NCBI RefSeq assembly: GCF_003611675.1
Contig: NZ_RAWA01000008.1
Location: forward strand, 1 to 64,000
DNA: 64,000 nt
Direction of reading: 5' to 3'
From: Corallococcus sp. CA053C
Lineage (GTDB): Bacteria; Myxococcota; Myxococcia; Myxococcales; Myxococcaceae
The notes under the pieces were generated by a model that did no database searches, was not told the DNA's origin, and worked only from the letters and a program-made list of their open reading frames with translations. Of this stretch, positions 7,946 through 17,813 are shown piece by piece (position 1 is the stretch's first letter; every line of letters begins with the position of its first letter). The position numbers were made by a program, and so were the translations under genes.

Positions 7946-10900
7946 TCACGCGCTGGGCAGCGGGGCCTCGCCGCGGAGCTCGTCCACGGTCAGCCCGCGC
8001 ACGGCGAGCAGCAGGTCTCCGGAGAGCGCTTGAAGCCGCGCGGCCCATGGCGCCGCCTCCTGGGGGCGAAGGCCCTCCGCGCAGTCCTCGACCTGGGAGG
8101 CAAGGTCGCTCGCACTCCGGGAGAAGTTCGCCAGCACCCCGGAGAGCTTGTGGGCGCACTGCCGCAGCCGGGCCGCGTCGTTGTCGCGGATGGCCTCGTC
8201 GATGGAGCCAAGGTCGACGGGCAGGCGCGCGATGAGCGCATCACAGAGCTTCGTGAGCAGGGGCGCGTCCTCCCCGCACGCCGCCAGCAGCACGGGAGCA
8301 TCCAGCAGCTGTCGGAGCGCCCTCCGGCGGTCCAGGCGCTCCAGCACCGGCCACAGGTCGCTGGCGATGATGGGCTTGGTGAGGAAGTCGTCCATGCCCG
8401 CCGCCAGGCAGCGCGCCCGGTCCTGCTGTCGGGAGCGCGCCGTCACCGCGACCACCGGGAGATGCGCCCCCGTCGCCTGCTCGCGCTGACGGATGCTCCG
8501 GATGACCTCGAAGCCGTCCAGCTCCGGCATGTGGAGGTCCAGCAGCAGCAGGTCGTAGGAGCCCTCTTCGAGCCGCTTCAGCGCTTCGAAGCCGCTGGCG
8601 GCGGAGCTCACGTCGTGGCCACGGCGGGTCAGCAACTGGCGGAGCAGCTGCGCACCGAAGTCGTCGTCCTCGGCGATGAGGATGCGCAAGGGCCTGGCGG
8701 GCGAACCGGCCGCTCCCGGGGTGCTCGCCGTCACCGGGGCCGGGTCCACCACGGGCGCCGCGTTGGCGCTGCCCATGACGTGGTGGAGGGTCTCCAGCAG
8801 CTCGTCCTGGGGCACGGGCTTGAGCAGGTGCGCTTCAATCTTCAGCTCGCGCAGCCGGGCGACGTCGCCGGGACGATCCGCCGAGGTGAGCAGCACGATC
8901 CGGCTCCCGGACAGCTCGGAGCGCTCGCGAATCTTCGCCGCGAGGCTCAAGCCGTCGATGTCCGGCATCCGGAAGTCGAGCAGCACCAGCGCGTACGGCC
9001 GTCCCGAGGCCACGCCGTGCCAGAGCGCGTCCATCGCCGCGATGCCGTCACCGACCACCGTGGGCTCCATCTGCCAGACGCGCAGCCACTCCTCGACGAT
9101 GCGGCGGTTCACCGCGTTGTCGTCGACCACGAGCACCCGCATGCCCCGCAGCAGCGGGAGCGGTCGCACCAGGGGCGCGTCCATCAGCCCCGAGCTCCGG
9201 CCGAAGTCCGCCGTGAACGTGAAGGTGCTGCCGCGCCCCGGCTCGCTCTCCACCTGGATGGCGCCATCCATGAGGCCAATCAAGCGCGCGGCGATGGTGA
9301 GGCCCAGGCCCGTGCCGCCGTACTTCCTGCTGGTGGACGCGTCTTCCTGTTCGAAGGCGCGAAAGATGGCGGCCTGCTTGTGGGCGGAGATGCCAATGCC
9401 CGTGTCGCGCACGGAGAACCGCAGCGCGACCCGCTCGGCGGAAGTGCTCGCGACCTCCACCTGCATCACCACCTCGCCTTGCGCGGTGAACTTGAGGGCA
9501 TTGCCCACGAGGTTGATGACGATCTGCCGCAGGCGGCTCGAATCACCCACCAGCGCGTCGGGGACGTCCGCGTGCACGTTGCAGACGAGCTCCAGCCCCT
9601 TGCGGTGCGCGCGGACGGCGAGCGCGCGCATGGTGTCGCTGAGTGCGGAGCGCAGGTGGAAGTCCGCCGGGTCCAGCGCCAGCTTGCCCGCTTCGATCTT
9701 CGAGAAGTCCAGCAGGTCGTTGATGATCCCCAGCAGGTTGCCCGTGGCCGACTTCACGGTCTTGAGCGACTGGCGCTGGGACTGGGTGAGGTGGGTGTCG
9801 AGCACCAGCTCCGTCATCCCGAGGATGGCATTCATCGGGGTGCGGATCTCATGGCTGACGTTCGCGAGGAACTCGTCCTTCGCGCGGTTGGCCTGCTCCG
9901 CGAGCGCGCGCGCCTGTCGCAGCTCCTCCTCCAGCTGCTTCCGCCGGGAGACGTCGTGCACGATGCTGATGATGTACGAAGCGGTGCCGTCGTCGGTGGG
10001 CACGCGCGACGAGGTGACGCTGAGCCAGATCGTCCTGCCGTCCTTGCGGATGAACCGGTGCTCGATGCTGTAGGTCGAGATCTCGTTCCTGCTCAGCGAG
10101 AGGAAGTGGCCGAGCGCGTGCTCGAGGTCCTCGGGGTGCGCCAGGTGGATGGGTTCGAGCGCCAGCAGCTCCTCGGCGGTGTACCCGGTGATCTCGCAGT
10201 AGGCCGGGTTGAAGTGCATCAACCCGTGCTGGGGATCCACGTGGACCAGTCCCGCGGGAGCGTGCTCGAACGTCGCGCGGTAGCGCTCCTGGCTGCGCGC
10301 GAGCGCCGCTTCAGCCTGCTTGCGGTCCGTGATGTCGATGCTCACGCCCAGGAAGCGATGCGCACGGCCCTGTTCGTCGCGCAGCGCCGTGCCCCGGCTG
10401 AGGATCCACCGGTACGTGCCGTCCTGCTGCCGGACGCGGACCTCCACCTCGTAGTGGGGCGTTTCACCCTTCAGGTAGGCCGTGGAGGCGTTCAACACCC
10501 GCGCGACATCGTCGGGGTGCCAGAGCGCGATGCGGTCGGCGATGGTCCGCGAGCCCACGGCGGGGTACCCGAGCGGCTCCCAGACATTCACCGACGACAG
10601 GATGCCGTTCTCGATGTTCTCGTCCGCCAGCAGGTGCTCCCAGAAGCCGATGGTCGACCCCTGGAGCGCGAACTGAAGCCGTTCGCGCAGGCCGTTGCTG
10701 ACGTCGAGGAGGTGGAGCGGCAGGGAGGGAGGCGTGGACCGCTTCGGGTGCAGCGCCAGCTCCACGGCCGCGTGGAGCTGCTCGGTGGCCACCGGCTTCA
10801 CCAGGTAGCCGCTCGCGTGGCGGGCCGCCCGACCCAGCGTCCCGGCATCCGAGTGGGCGCTCACGAACACCACGGGGATGTGGCCCTGGTCGCCGAGGAG

Positions 10901-11134
10901 CCCGGCGGCGTCGATGCCGTCGATGGAGCCACCGAGGCGAACGCCCATCAGCACCAGGTGGGGGCGCTCCGAAGCCACGAGCGCTGGCACCTCTTCGCCG
11001 CGCGCCGTGGAGGCGATGACCTGATGGCCCAACGACACGAGCTGCGCTTCGAGGTGTCGCGCGGAGTCAAGGTCGTCCTCGACGAGCAGGATATGGGCAG
11101 GCATGGAGTGGGTGCTCGCCATGATGCCCGACAT
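7946..11134 (-). CDS. Hybrid sensor histidine kinase with degenerate N-terminal receiver
   Basis: A soluble phosphorelay protein of up to 1062 residues. The order is receiver-like domain (about 13-130), two PAS/PAC sensor domains (about 150-410), HisKA with the phospho-accepting His in HEIRTPMNAILG (about 430), HATPase (about 530-650), two receivers (DFRMPDIDG and DLHMPELDG carry their acceptor Asp), and an HPt domain with CAHKLSG (His about 992). In the first receiver the normal acceptor Asp is Gly (HLVLMGVRLGG, residue 64), so it probably cannot be phosphorylated. There are no membrane segments, so the cue is likely cytoplasmic. Starts at 11134, 11122 or 11104 are possible; the last begins immediately before the receiver. 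It diverges from the sigma-54 regulator at 11158, a likely partner. Confidence 0.9.
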   Translation of the reverse strand: MSGIMASTHSMPAHILLVEDDLDSARHLEAQLVSLGHQVIASTARGEEVPALVASERPHLVLMGVRLGGSIDGIDAAGLLGDQGHIPVVFVSAHSDAGTLGRAARHASGYLVKPVATEQLHAAVELALHPKRSTPPSLPLHLLDVSNGLRERLQFALQGSTIGFWEHLLADENIENGILSSVNVWEPLGYPAVGSRTIADRIALWHPDDVARVLNASTAYLKGETPHYEVEVRVRQQDGTYRWILSRGTALRDEQGRAHRFLGVSIDITDRKQAEAALARSQERYRATFEHAPAGLVHVDPQHGLMHFNPAYCEITGYTAEELLALEPIHLAHPEDLEHALGHFLSLSRNEISTYSIEHRFIRKDGRTIWLSVTSSRVPTDDGTASYIISIVHDVSRRKQLEEELRQARALAEQANRAKDEFLANVSHEIRTPMNAILGMTELVLDTHLTQSQRQSLKTVKSATGNLLGIINDLLDFSKIEAGKLALDPADFHLRSALSDTMRALAVRAHRKGLELVCNVHADVPDALVGDSSRLRQIVINLVGNALKFTAQGEVVMQVEVASTSAERVALRFSVRDTGIGISAHKQAAIFRAFEQEDASTSRKYGGTGLGLTIAARLIGLMDGAIQVESEPGRGSTFTFTADFGRSSGLMDAPLVRPLPLLRGMRVLVVDDNAVNRRIVEEWLRVWQMEPTVVGDGIAAMDALWHGVASGRPYALVLLDFRMPDIDGLSLAAKIRERSELSGSRIVLLTSADRPGDVARLRELKIEAHLLKPVPQDELLETLHHVMGSANAAPVVDPAPVTASTPGAAGSPARPLRILIAEDDDFGAQLLRQLLTRRGHDVSSAASGFEALKRLEEGSYDLLLLDLHMPELDGFEVIRSIRQREQATGAHLPVVAVTARSRQQDRARCLAAGMDDFLTKPIIASDLWPVLERLDRRRALRQLLDAPVLLAACGEDAPLLTKLCDALIARLPVDLGSIDEAIRDNDAARLRQCAHKLSGVLANFSRSASDLASQVEDCAEGLRPQEAAPWAARLQALSGDLLLAVRGLTVDELRGEAPLPSA

Positions 11135-11157
11135 CGAGCAGTCTGCGTAGTCACGGC

Positions 11158-12576
<1,419 letters not shown>

Positions 12577-12598
12577 GCAGCTGGCCAGTTTGAAGCCA

Positions 12599-12620
12599 GG
12601 CGCGCTCGGGTCGGCGCGCC
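12599..12620 (+). terminator. GC-rich hairpin after the sigma-54 regulator
   Basis: GGCGCGC and GCGCGCC form a 7-bp perfect stem around an 8-base loop, 23 bases after the regulator's stop codon. No T-run follows, so termination would be weak or factor-assisted. Confidence 0.4.
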
Positions 12621-12717
12621 CAAGTGCCTGGAATCGCGACGCGGGTCGTACGGCATGGCCACTGCAACGTGGCGCCGTGGACGAACGCGCTCGTCCCATT
12701 CCAGGAGCGACACGACC

Positions 12718-13539
12718 TTGAGCACGATCACCACCCACGACAAGACGACGCTCTTCTACAAGGACTGGGGCCAGGGGCAGCCGGTGGTCTTCAGCCACGG
12801 CTGGCCCCTCAACGCCGACGCGTGGGACGAGCAGCTGAACTTCTTCGCGTCGAAGGGCTACCGCGCCATCGCCCATGACCGCCGGGGCCACGGCCGCTCC
12901 AGCCAGCCCTGGCAGGGCAATGACATGAACACCTACGCGGACGATCTCGCGGAGCTGCTCAACCAGCTCGACCTCCAGAACGCCGTGCTGGTGGGACACT
13001 CCACCGGCGGCGGTGAAGTCACACGCTACATCGGCCGTCACGGCACCCGCCGCGTCGCGAAGGCCGCGCTCATTGGCGCCGTGCCTCCGCTGATGCTCAA
13101 GACGGAGCGCAACCCCGGAGGGCTGCCGCTGGAAGCCTTTGACGGCATCCGCAAGGGCGTCGCGTACGACCGCTCGCAGTTCTACAAGGACCTGAGCGCA
13201 CCGTTCTACGGAGCCAACCGGCCCGGCTCCCAGGTGAGCGAGGGGCTGCGCCACCAGTTCTGGCTGCAGAGCATGCAGGTCGGCCTCAAGGCGGCGCTCG
13301 ACTGCATCAAGGAGTTCTCCGAGAGCGACTTCACCGAGGACCTGGAGAAGTTCGACGTGCCCACGCTCATCCTCCACGGCGATGACGATCAGATCGTCCC
13401 CATGGGAGCGTCGGCGCTGCTCAGCAGCAAGCGGGTGAAGAACGCCACGCTCAAGGTGTACCCGGGCGGCTCGCACGGGCTGATGGCCACCCAGCTGGAT
13501 GCGTTCAACGCGGACCTGCTGGCGTTCATCCAGGGCTGA
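12718..13539 (+). CDS. Alpha/beta hydrolase of the non-haem chloroperoxidase group
   Basis: I place the start at the TTG at 12718. It has CCAGGAGCG eight bases upstream and gives the family-typical opening [17 protein letters not shown] and a normal 273 residues. The upstream ATG at 12655 adds 21 Arg/Ser-rich residues unlike the family. Seen are the HGWPL oxyanion strand, DRRGHGRS, the nucleophile elbow GHSTGGG (Ser about 95), the acid in [10 protein letters not shown], and the His in GGSHGLM. Such proteins are esterases that can form peracids and so halogenate in vitro; the natural substrate is usually unknown. A second hydrolase gene follows after 47 bases, probably in one transcript. Confidence 0.88.
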   Translation: MSTITTHDKTTLFYKDWGQGQPVVFSHGWPLNADAWDEQLNFFASKGYRAIAHDRRGHGRSSQPWQGNDMNTYADDLAELLNQLDLQNAVLVGHSTGGGEVTRYIGRHGTRRVAKAALIGAVPPLMLKTERNPGGLPLEAFDGIRKGVAYDRSQFYKDLSAPFYGANRPGSQVSEGLRHQFWLQSMQVGLKAALDCIKEFSESDFTEDLEKFDVPTLILHGDDDQIVPMGASALLSSKRVKNATLKVYPGGSHGLMATQLDAFNADLLAFIQG

Positions 13540-13586
13540 AGCGCTCCCTTCCACGAACACGTCGTTCCACTTGAGAGAACACACAC

Positions 13587-14444
13587 ATGATTGAAGAGAC
13601 GTTTGAAGGCTCGGGCGGCATCCAGTTGTTCGCCCGGTCGTGGAAGGCGGAGGGGACGCCGCGCGGGGTGGTCATCCTGCAACACGGCTTCAAGTCGCAC
13701 AGCGGGCTGTACGACGGGGCGGCGCCGCAGTTGGCGCGCCGGGGCCTGTCGGTGCACGCGATGGACCTCCGCGGTCACGGCCGGTCCGACGGTGAGCGCT
13801 ACTACGTCGACGCGTTCGCCGACTACGTGGCGGACCTGAAGGTGTTCATCGGGCGGGTCAAGGCGAAGCACCCGGGGCTGCCGGTGTTCCTGCTCGGGCA
13901 CAGCGCGGGCGGCGTGGTGGCGTGCACCTACGCGCTCGAGAACCAGCAGGAGCTGGCCGGGTTGATCTGCGAGAGCTTCGCCCACGAGGTGCCGGCCCCG
14001 GACTTCGCGCTCGCCATCCTCAAGGGGCTGAGCCACATCGCGCCGCATCTGCACGTGCTGAACCTGAAGGACGCGGACTTCTCACGGGACCCGGCGTTCG
14101 TGGCGCGGATGATGAACGACCCGCTGGTCCCGCACATCAACTACGCGGCGAACTCCGTGGCGGAGATGGTGCGCGCCGACGAGCGGTTGAAGAAGGAGTT
14201 CCCGCTCATCACGCTGCCGGTGTTCATCATCCACGGCACGGCGGACAACGTCACGAAGCCGAGCGGCAGCCAGCGCTTCCTGCGGGACGCGGGCTCGGTG
14301 GACAAGACGCTCAAGCTGTACGAGGGCCACTTCCACGACCTGCTGAACGACGAAGGCAAGGAGCAGGTGCTGGCCGACGTCGTTGGGTGGATCGAGGCGC
14401 GCATCAAGAGTGCGACCCCCGCGACCGGGAAGGTGACGGGGTAG
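13587..14444 (+). CDS. Monoacylglycerol lipase-like alpha/beta hydrolase
   Basis: A 285-residue cytosolic hydrolase of the lysophospholipase/monoglyceride lipase group. It has LQHGFKSHSGLYDG (oxyanion loop), DLRGHGRSDG, the nucleophile elbow LLGHSAGGVV (Ser about 109), an acid in IIHGTADNVTKPSG and the His in YEGHFHDLLND. These are the hallmark spacing and motifs of enzymes that cleave long-chain monoacylglycerols or lysophospholipids. The ribosome site is weak (TTGAGAGAAC). It follows the chloroperoxidase-like hydrolase by 47 bases on the same strand. Confidence 0.88.
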   Translation: MIEETFEGSGGIQLFARSWKAEGTPRGVVILQHGFKSHSGLYDGAAPQLARRGLSVHAMDLRGHGRSDGERYYVDAFADYVADLKVFIGRVKAKHPGLPVFLLGHSAGGVVACTYALENQQELAGLICESFAHEVPAPDFALAILKGLSHIAPHLHVLNLKDADFSRDPAFVARMMNDPLVPHINYAANSVAEMVRADERLKKEFPLITLPVFIIHGTADNVTKPSGSQRFLRDAGSVDKTLKLYEGHFHDLLNDEGKEQVLADVVGWIEARIKSATPATGKVTG

Positions 14445-14558
14445 GGGCGTCACGCGCCTTCGCGGGCGCACAAACCTGACACAGGGCTGTCAGTGCCAGG
14501 GGGGAGGGTGCAGCCCAGCTTCGATGGGCTGCACCGTCGAGTGCCCAGGAGGTCGAAC

Positions 14559-14909
14559 GTGAAGAGTCCCGCGGAAGTGGTGAAGGCGTACTTCGATGCG
14601 TGGAGTGCGAAGGATGAGTCCCTGTTGCGCAGCACGCTCGCGCCGGACGTGAGCTTCGTCGGCGCGCTCGGCACGGCGGAAGGCGCCGAGGCCTGCGTGA
14701 AGGGGCTCCTCAATGGCATGTGGAAGGTGTCGCCCCAGGTGACGGTGCTGCACCGCTTCGTGGACGGCGACGAAGTGTTGACCTGGTTCGAGATCCATCC
14801 CTCCGGGTGTGCGCCGGTGCCGGTGGCGAACTGGAGCCACGTCGAGAACGGCCGCATCACCCGCATCCGCGTTACCTTCGATCCGCGCCCGCTGCTGGAG
14901 AAGCGCTGA
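14559..14909 (+). CDS. SnoaL/NTF2-like domain protein
   Basis: A 116-residue cone-fold protein: a helical start (SPAEVVKAYFDAWSAKDESLL) followed by strands typical of nuclear transport factor 2-like proteins. The GTG at 14559 is chosen because a strong AGGAGG lies six bases upstream. The ATG at 14493 would add 22 residues with no homology-like content. Members include polyketide cyclases, isomerases and stress proteins; no catalytic residues allow a choice here. It is the last plus-strand gene before the convergent HxlR regulator. Confidence 0.75.
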   Translation: MKSPAEVVKAYFDAWSAKDESLLRSTLAPDVSFVGALGTAEGAEACVKGLLNGMWKVSPQVTVLHRFVDGDEVLTWFEIHPSGCAPVPVANWSHVENGRITRIRVTFDPRPLLEKR

Positions 14910-14915
14910 CGGGCG

Positions 14916-15251
14916 TCAGGGCAGGCGGCTGCGATAGCAGTCGCCCCAGTCGCGCAGGCTGAGGAGGATGGGCTGGAGGCTCTTGCCGAAGGGCGTGAGC
15001 TCGTACTCCACGCGCGGTGGGACCTCCGCGAACACCGTGCGCTTGACGAGGCCGTCCTGCTCCAACTCGCGCAATTGCAGGGTCAGCATGCGCTGTGTGC
15101 AATTGGGCAGCAGCTTTCGCAGCTCTCCGAACCGGAGCGTCCGCGTCGAAAGCCAGTACAGCACGACGCCCTTCCAGCGCCCGCCAATCACCGCCAGCGC
15201 CGACTCCACGGAGCAGCCGCTCTTCCCTTCGACCCGTTGTCTCGTGGTCAT
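14916..15251 (-). CDS. HxlR-family regulator, QorR-like
   Basis: A 111-residue winged-helix regulator. It has the family's N-terminal cysteine motif (GCSVESALAVIGGRWKGVVL), the recognition region TLRFGELRKLLPNCTQRMLT, and the closing ELTPFGKSL. In QorR and related proteins the N-terminal cysteine senses quinones or diamide. Here that Cys sits in the same place, and the divergent neighbour is a quinone-oxidoreductase-like gene, which supports the same job. Ribosome site AAAGGAG. The shared intergenic region (15252-15355) should hold its operator. Confidence 0.88.
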   Translation of the reverse strand: MTTRQRVEGKSGCSVESALAVIGGRWKGVVLYWLSTRTLRFGELRKLLPNCTQRMLTLQLRELEQDGLVKRTVFAEVPPRVEYELTPFGKSLQPILLSLRDWGDCYRSRLP

Positions 15252-15355
15252 GGGTTCTCCTTTTGATACTACCTACCAAAGATGTGCGTACTTGTTCGAA
15301 GCGCATGAAGGGCGCACGTTCGACTCCAGTCTGACTCCATCACGGCTGGAGCACC

Positions 15356-16150
15356 ATGAACGTCCTCATCGTCTACGCGCATCCCGAACCGAAGTCCCTC
15401 AACGGCTCGCTCAAGAACTTCACCGTCGACCGGCTCACCCAGAGAGGACACGACGTCCGCGTCTCGGACCTCTATGCCATGCGCTGGAAGCCCGCCGCGG
15501 ACGGGGACGACTTCCTGGAGCGCGACCGCAGCCGCCCGCTCGACCTCATCGCCGACTCGCAGCACGCGTTCGCCACCGGCACGCAGTCCGCGGACATCGC
15601 CGCGCAACAGGCCGACCTCCGCTGGGCCGACGCCGTCATCTTCCAGTTCCCGCTGTGGTGGTTCTCGATGCCCGCGATCCTCAAGGGCTGGGTGGAGCGC
15701 GTCTACGCCTATGGCTTCGCGTACGGCGTCGGCGAGCATTCCGAAACCCATTGGGGCGACCGCTACGGCGAAGGCGTCTTCCAGGGCAAGCGCGCCCTGC
15801 TCATCGTGACCGCCGGAGGCTGGGAGTCGCACTACGGCGAGCGCGGCGTCAACGGGCCGACGGAGGACCTGCTCTTCCCCATCACGCACGGCATCCTGCA
15901 CTACCCCGGGTTCGACGTGCTGCCACCGGTCGTCCTCTACAGGGTCGAGAAGATGGACGCCGCGCGCTTCGAACGCGTCCAGCAGGAGCTGGGCAGGCGA
16001 CTCGACGACCTGTGGACCGAAGCACCCATCGCCTATCGCAAGCAGAACGGCGGGGACTACGACATCCCCGCGCTCACGCTGAAGCCAGGCCTGGGCGATG
16101 AAGACCCCCAGGCCAGCGGGCTCCGGCTCCACGTCCGGCGCCGCGGCTGA
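15356..16150 (+). CDS. NAD(P)H:quinone oxidoreductase-like flavoprotein
   Basis: A 264-residue flavodoxin-fold protein of the NQO/MdaB group: MNVLIVYAHPEPKSLNGSL phosphate-binding start, the FQFPLWWFSMPAILKGWVER segment that lines the FMN/FAD pocket, and LLIVTAGGWESHYG. These enzymes reduce quinones by two electrons in the cytosol and protect against redox cycling. The gene diverges from an HxlR-type regulator, a pairing seen repeatedly for quinone reductases. The last 20 residues are basic and add little. Confidence 0.88.
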   Translation: MNVLIVYAHPEPKSLNGSLKNFTVDRLTQRGHDVRVSDLYAMRWKPAADGDDFLERDRSRPLDLIADSQHAFATGTQSADIAAQQADLRWADAVIFQFPLWWFSMPAILKGWVERVYAYGFAYGVGEHSETHWGDRYGEGVFQGKRALLIVTAGGWESHYGERGVNGPTEDLLFPITHGILHYPGFDVLPPVVLYRVEKMDAARFERVQQELGRRLDDLWTEAPIAYRKQNGGDYDIPALTLKPGLGDEDPQASGLRLHVRRRG

Positions 16151-16210
16151 CGCCCCGTGAAGGCTCCCCGGACCGTTCGTGTTGACGGTCCGGCGGGCCG
16201 GGGTTAGGAT

Positions 16211-16224
16211 AGTGACCAGTCAAT
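16211..16224. promoter_or_regulatory. Candidate TetR operator upstream of the TetR gene
   Basis: AGTGACCAGTCAAT lies nine bases before the TetR start. It contains TGAC-CA-GTCA, a perfect short dyad. Nearly the same 14 bases (AGTGAACAGTCAAT) recur at 16909-16922 before the reductase gene. Two copies in front of the two neighbouring genes suggest one repressor controlling both. Confidence 0.6.
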
Positions 16225-16232
16225 AACCCATC

Positions 16233-16862
16233 ATGGCCCGACCCGTCACCATCCAGGACGAAGACATCCTCAAGGCCGCGCGCGAGGTGTTCCTCGAGCG
16301 CGGCATGCGGGCGACCAGTGCGGAGATCGCCGCGCGCGCGCGGGTCTCCCCGGGCATCCTCTTCAAGCGCTTCAAGACCAAGGAGGCGCTCTTCCGCGCG
16401 GCGATGACGCCGCAGGGAGACCCGGACTCGCTGCTGCCCATCGACCTGGACGCCCGGGTGGGGAAGGGCAGCGTCGAGGACACGCTCGTGGAGCTGGGCA
16501 CGCACCTGATGGAGGGCTTCTCCCGCTTCATTCCCACGACGATGATGGCCTGGAGCAACCGCCAGGAGGCCGAACCCATCCCCCGCGCGCAGCACCCCAT
16601 CGTCGGTGCCTCGGAGCGTGCCGCGAAGCGGACCCGGAAGGTGGCGGACTACCTGGCCGCCGAGGCCCGGCAGGGAAGGGTTCGCGAGGGCGACTTCGAC
16701 ACGGTCGCGCAGGCGTTCATCGGTGCCCTGTGGCACCACACGTTCCTCCAGGTGATGCTCGACAAGGTGCGCAAGCAGCCCGCCATGCAGCAGGCCTATG
16801 TCCGCGCCGTCGTCCACGCCCTCTGGACCGGACTGGCGCCCGAGCGTCCCTCAAAGCGTTGA
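16233..16862 (+). CDS. TetR-family regulator
   Basis: A 209-residue TetR protein. The N-terminal helix-turn-helix spans residues 8-55 (ILKAAREVFLERGMRATSAE, then VSPGILFKRFKTKEALF). The larger C-terminal ligand domain is rich in Met and Phe. It is followed 90 bases later by an NmrA-like reductase gene with a matching operator, so it probably represses both itself and the reductase until a ligand binds. Ligand unknown. Confidence 0.9.
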   Translation: MARPVTIQDEDILKAAREVFLERGMRATSAEIAARARVSPGILFKRFKTKEALFRAAMTPQGDPDSLLPIDLDARVGKGSVEDTLVELGTHLMEGFSRFIPTTMMAWSNRQEAEPIPRAQHPIVGASERAAKRTRKVADYLAAEARQGRVREGDFDTVAQAFIGALWHHTFLQVMLDKVRKQPAMQQAYVRAVVHALWTGLAPERPSKR

Positions 16863-16908
16863 ACCCCGGATGAGCCAGGGCCGGAGCTTCTGTCACGCCT
16901 TTTTAATG

Positions 16909-16922
16909 AGTGAACAGTCAAT
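16909..16922. promoter_or_regulatory. Candidate TetR operator upstream of the NmrA-like gene
   Basis: AGTGAACAGTCAAT differs at one base from the site at 16211-16224 before the TetR gene, and lies 30 bases before the reductase ATG. The surrounding TTTTTAATGAGTG is the most AT-rich stretch nearby, as expected for a promoter. Confidence 0.6.
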
Positions 16923-16952
16923 TACGAAGTCCCACACAGCAGGGAGCGCGAG

Positions 16953-17798
16953 ATGATCCTCATCACCGGAGCGACGGGAAACATTGGCAAGGAGCTGGTC
17001 ACGCGGCTGGCGCCGGAGGGGGTGCCCCTTCGCATCGTCACCCGTGACGAAAGGAAGGTGGCCCACCTGGATGCGCGCATCGAGCGGATCATCGGCAACC
17101 TGGGAGACCGGGCCACCGTGCAGCGCGCGTTGCAGGGCGTGGAGCGCCTGTTCATGGTCTCGCTGCTGACGGGCGAAGGCGACGCGGCGGATCCGATGCT
17201 CATCGAGGAGGCACGGAGGGCCGGGGTCCGGCACGTGGTGAAGATTTCATCCCTGGGGACGAACGGGAACAGCGCCATGGGCCGGCGTCACCGCGAGAAG
17301 GAGCGCCTCATCGAGGAGTCGGGCATGGCCTGGACGTTCCTGCGGCCCGGCTCGTTCATGTCCAACGCGTTGCAGTGGGCCACGCCCATCCGCACGCAGG
17401 GGACGGTCTTCACGCCGACGGCGGACGGCAAGCTGGCGCCCATCGCGCCCGGGGACATCGCGGGGGTCGCCGCCGTGGCGCTCACCACGGCCGGCCATGA
17501 GGGCAGGATCTACGCGCTGACCGGCCCGGAGCTGCTGAGCGCGCACGACCAGGTGCGCATCCTCGCGGGCGTCCTCGGCAAGCCCATCAAGTGCATGGAC
17601 GTGCCCGTCACGGCGGCGGGGGAGAACGTCCGCAAGTCCGGCGCCCCCGAGTGGATGGTCGAGGGGCTGATGGAGCTGTGGACCGCGGTCCGGACGGGAA
17701 ACGGAACGACGCGGACCGATGAGGTGGAACGCCTCACCGGCCGGCCCGCGCAGACGTTCGAGCAGTGGTGCCAGGAGCACCGCGCGGCGTTCGCCTGA
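16953..17798 (+). CDS. NmrA-like NAD(P)-binding reductase
   Basis: A 281-residue atypical short-chain dehydrogenase of the NmrA/HSCARG type. It has the nucleotide-binding glycine motif MILITGATGNIGKELV, VTRDERKV at the second strand, HVVKISSLGTNG in place of a classic catalytic Ser, and WTFLRPGSFMSN. Such proteins are NAD(P)H-dependent quinone reductases (QorB type) or redox sensors. No YxxxK is evident, as usual in the group. Control by the upstream TetR protein is suggested by the shared operator. It converges with the OmpA-like gene. Confidence 0.85.
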   Translation: MILITGATGNIGKELVTRLAPEGVPLRIVTRDERKVAHLDARIERIIGNLGDRATVQRALQGVERLFMVSLLTGEGDAADPMLIEEARRAGVRHVVKISSLGTNGNSAMGRRHREKERLIEESGMAWTFLRPGSFMSNALQWATPIRTQGTVFTPTADGKLAPIAPGDIAGVAAVALTTAGHEGRIYALTGPELLSAHDQVRILAGVLGKPIKCMDVPVTAAGENVRKSGAPEWMVEGLMELWTAVRTGNGTTRTDEVERLTGRPAQTFEQWCQEHRAAFA

Positions 17799-17813
17799 GC
17801 GGGCCAGGCGCGG

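Noticed and set aside
12655-12717. ATG at 12655 as the start of the chloroperoxidase-like gene
   Set aside because: The added 21 residues are Arg/Ser-rich and unlike the family; the TTG at 12718 has a good ribosome site.
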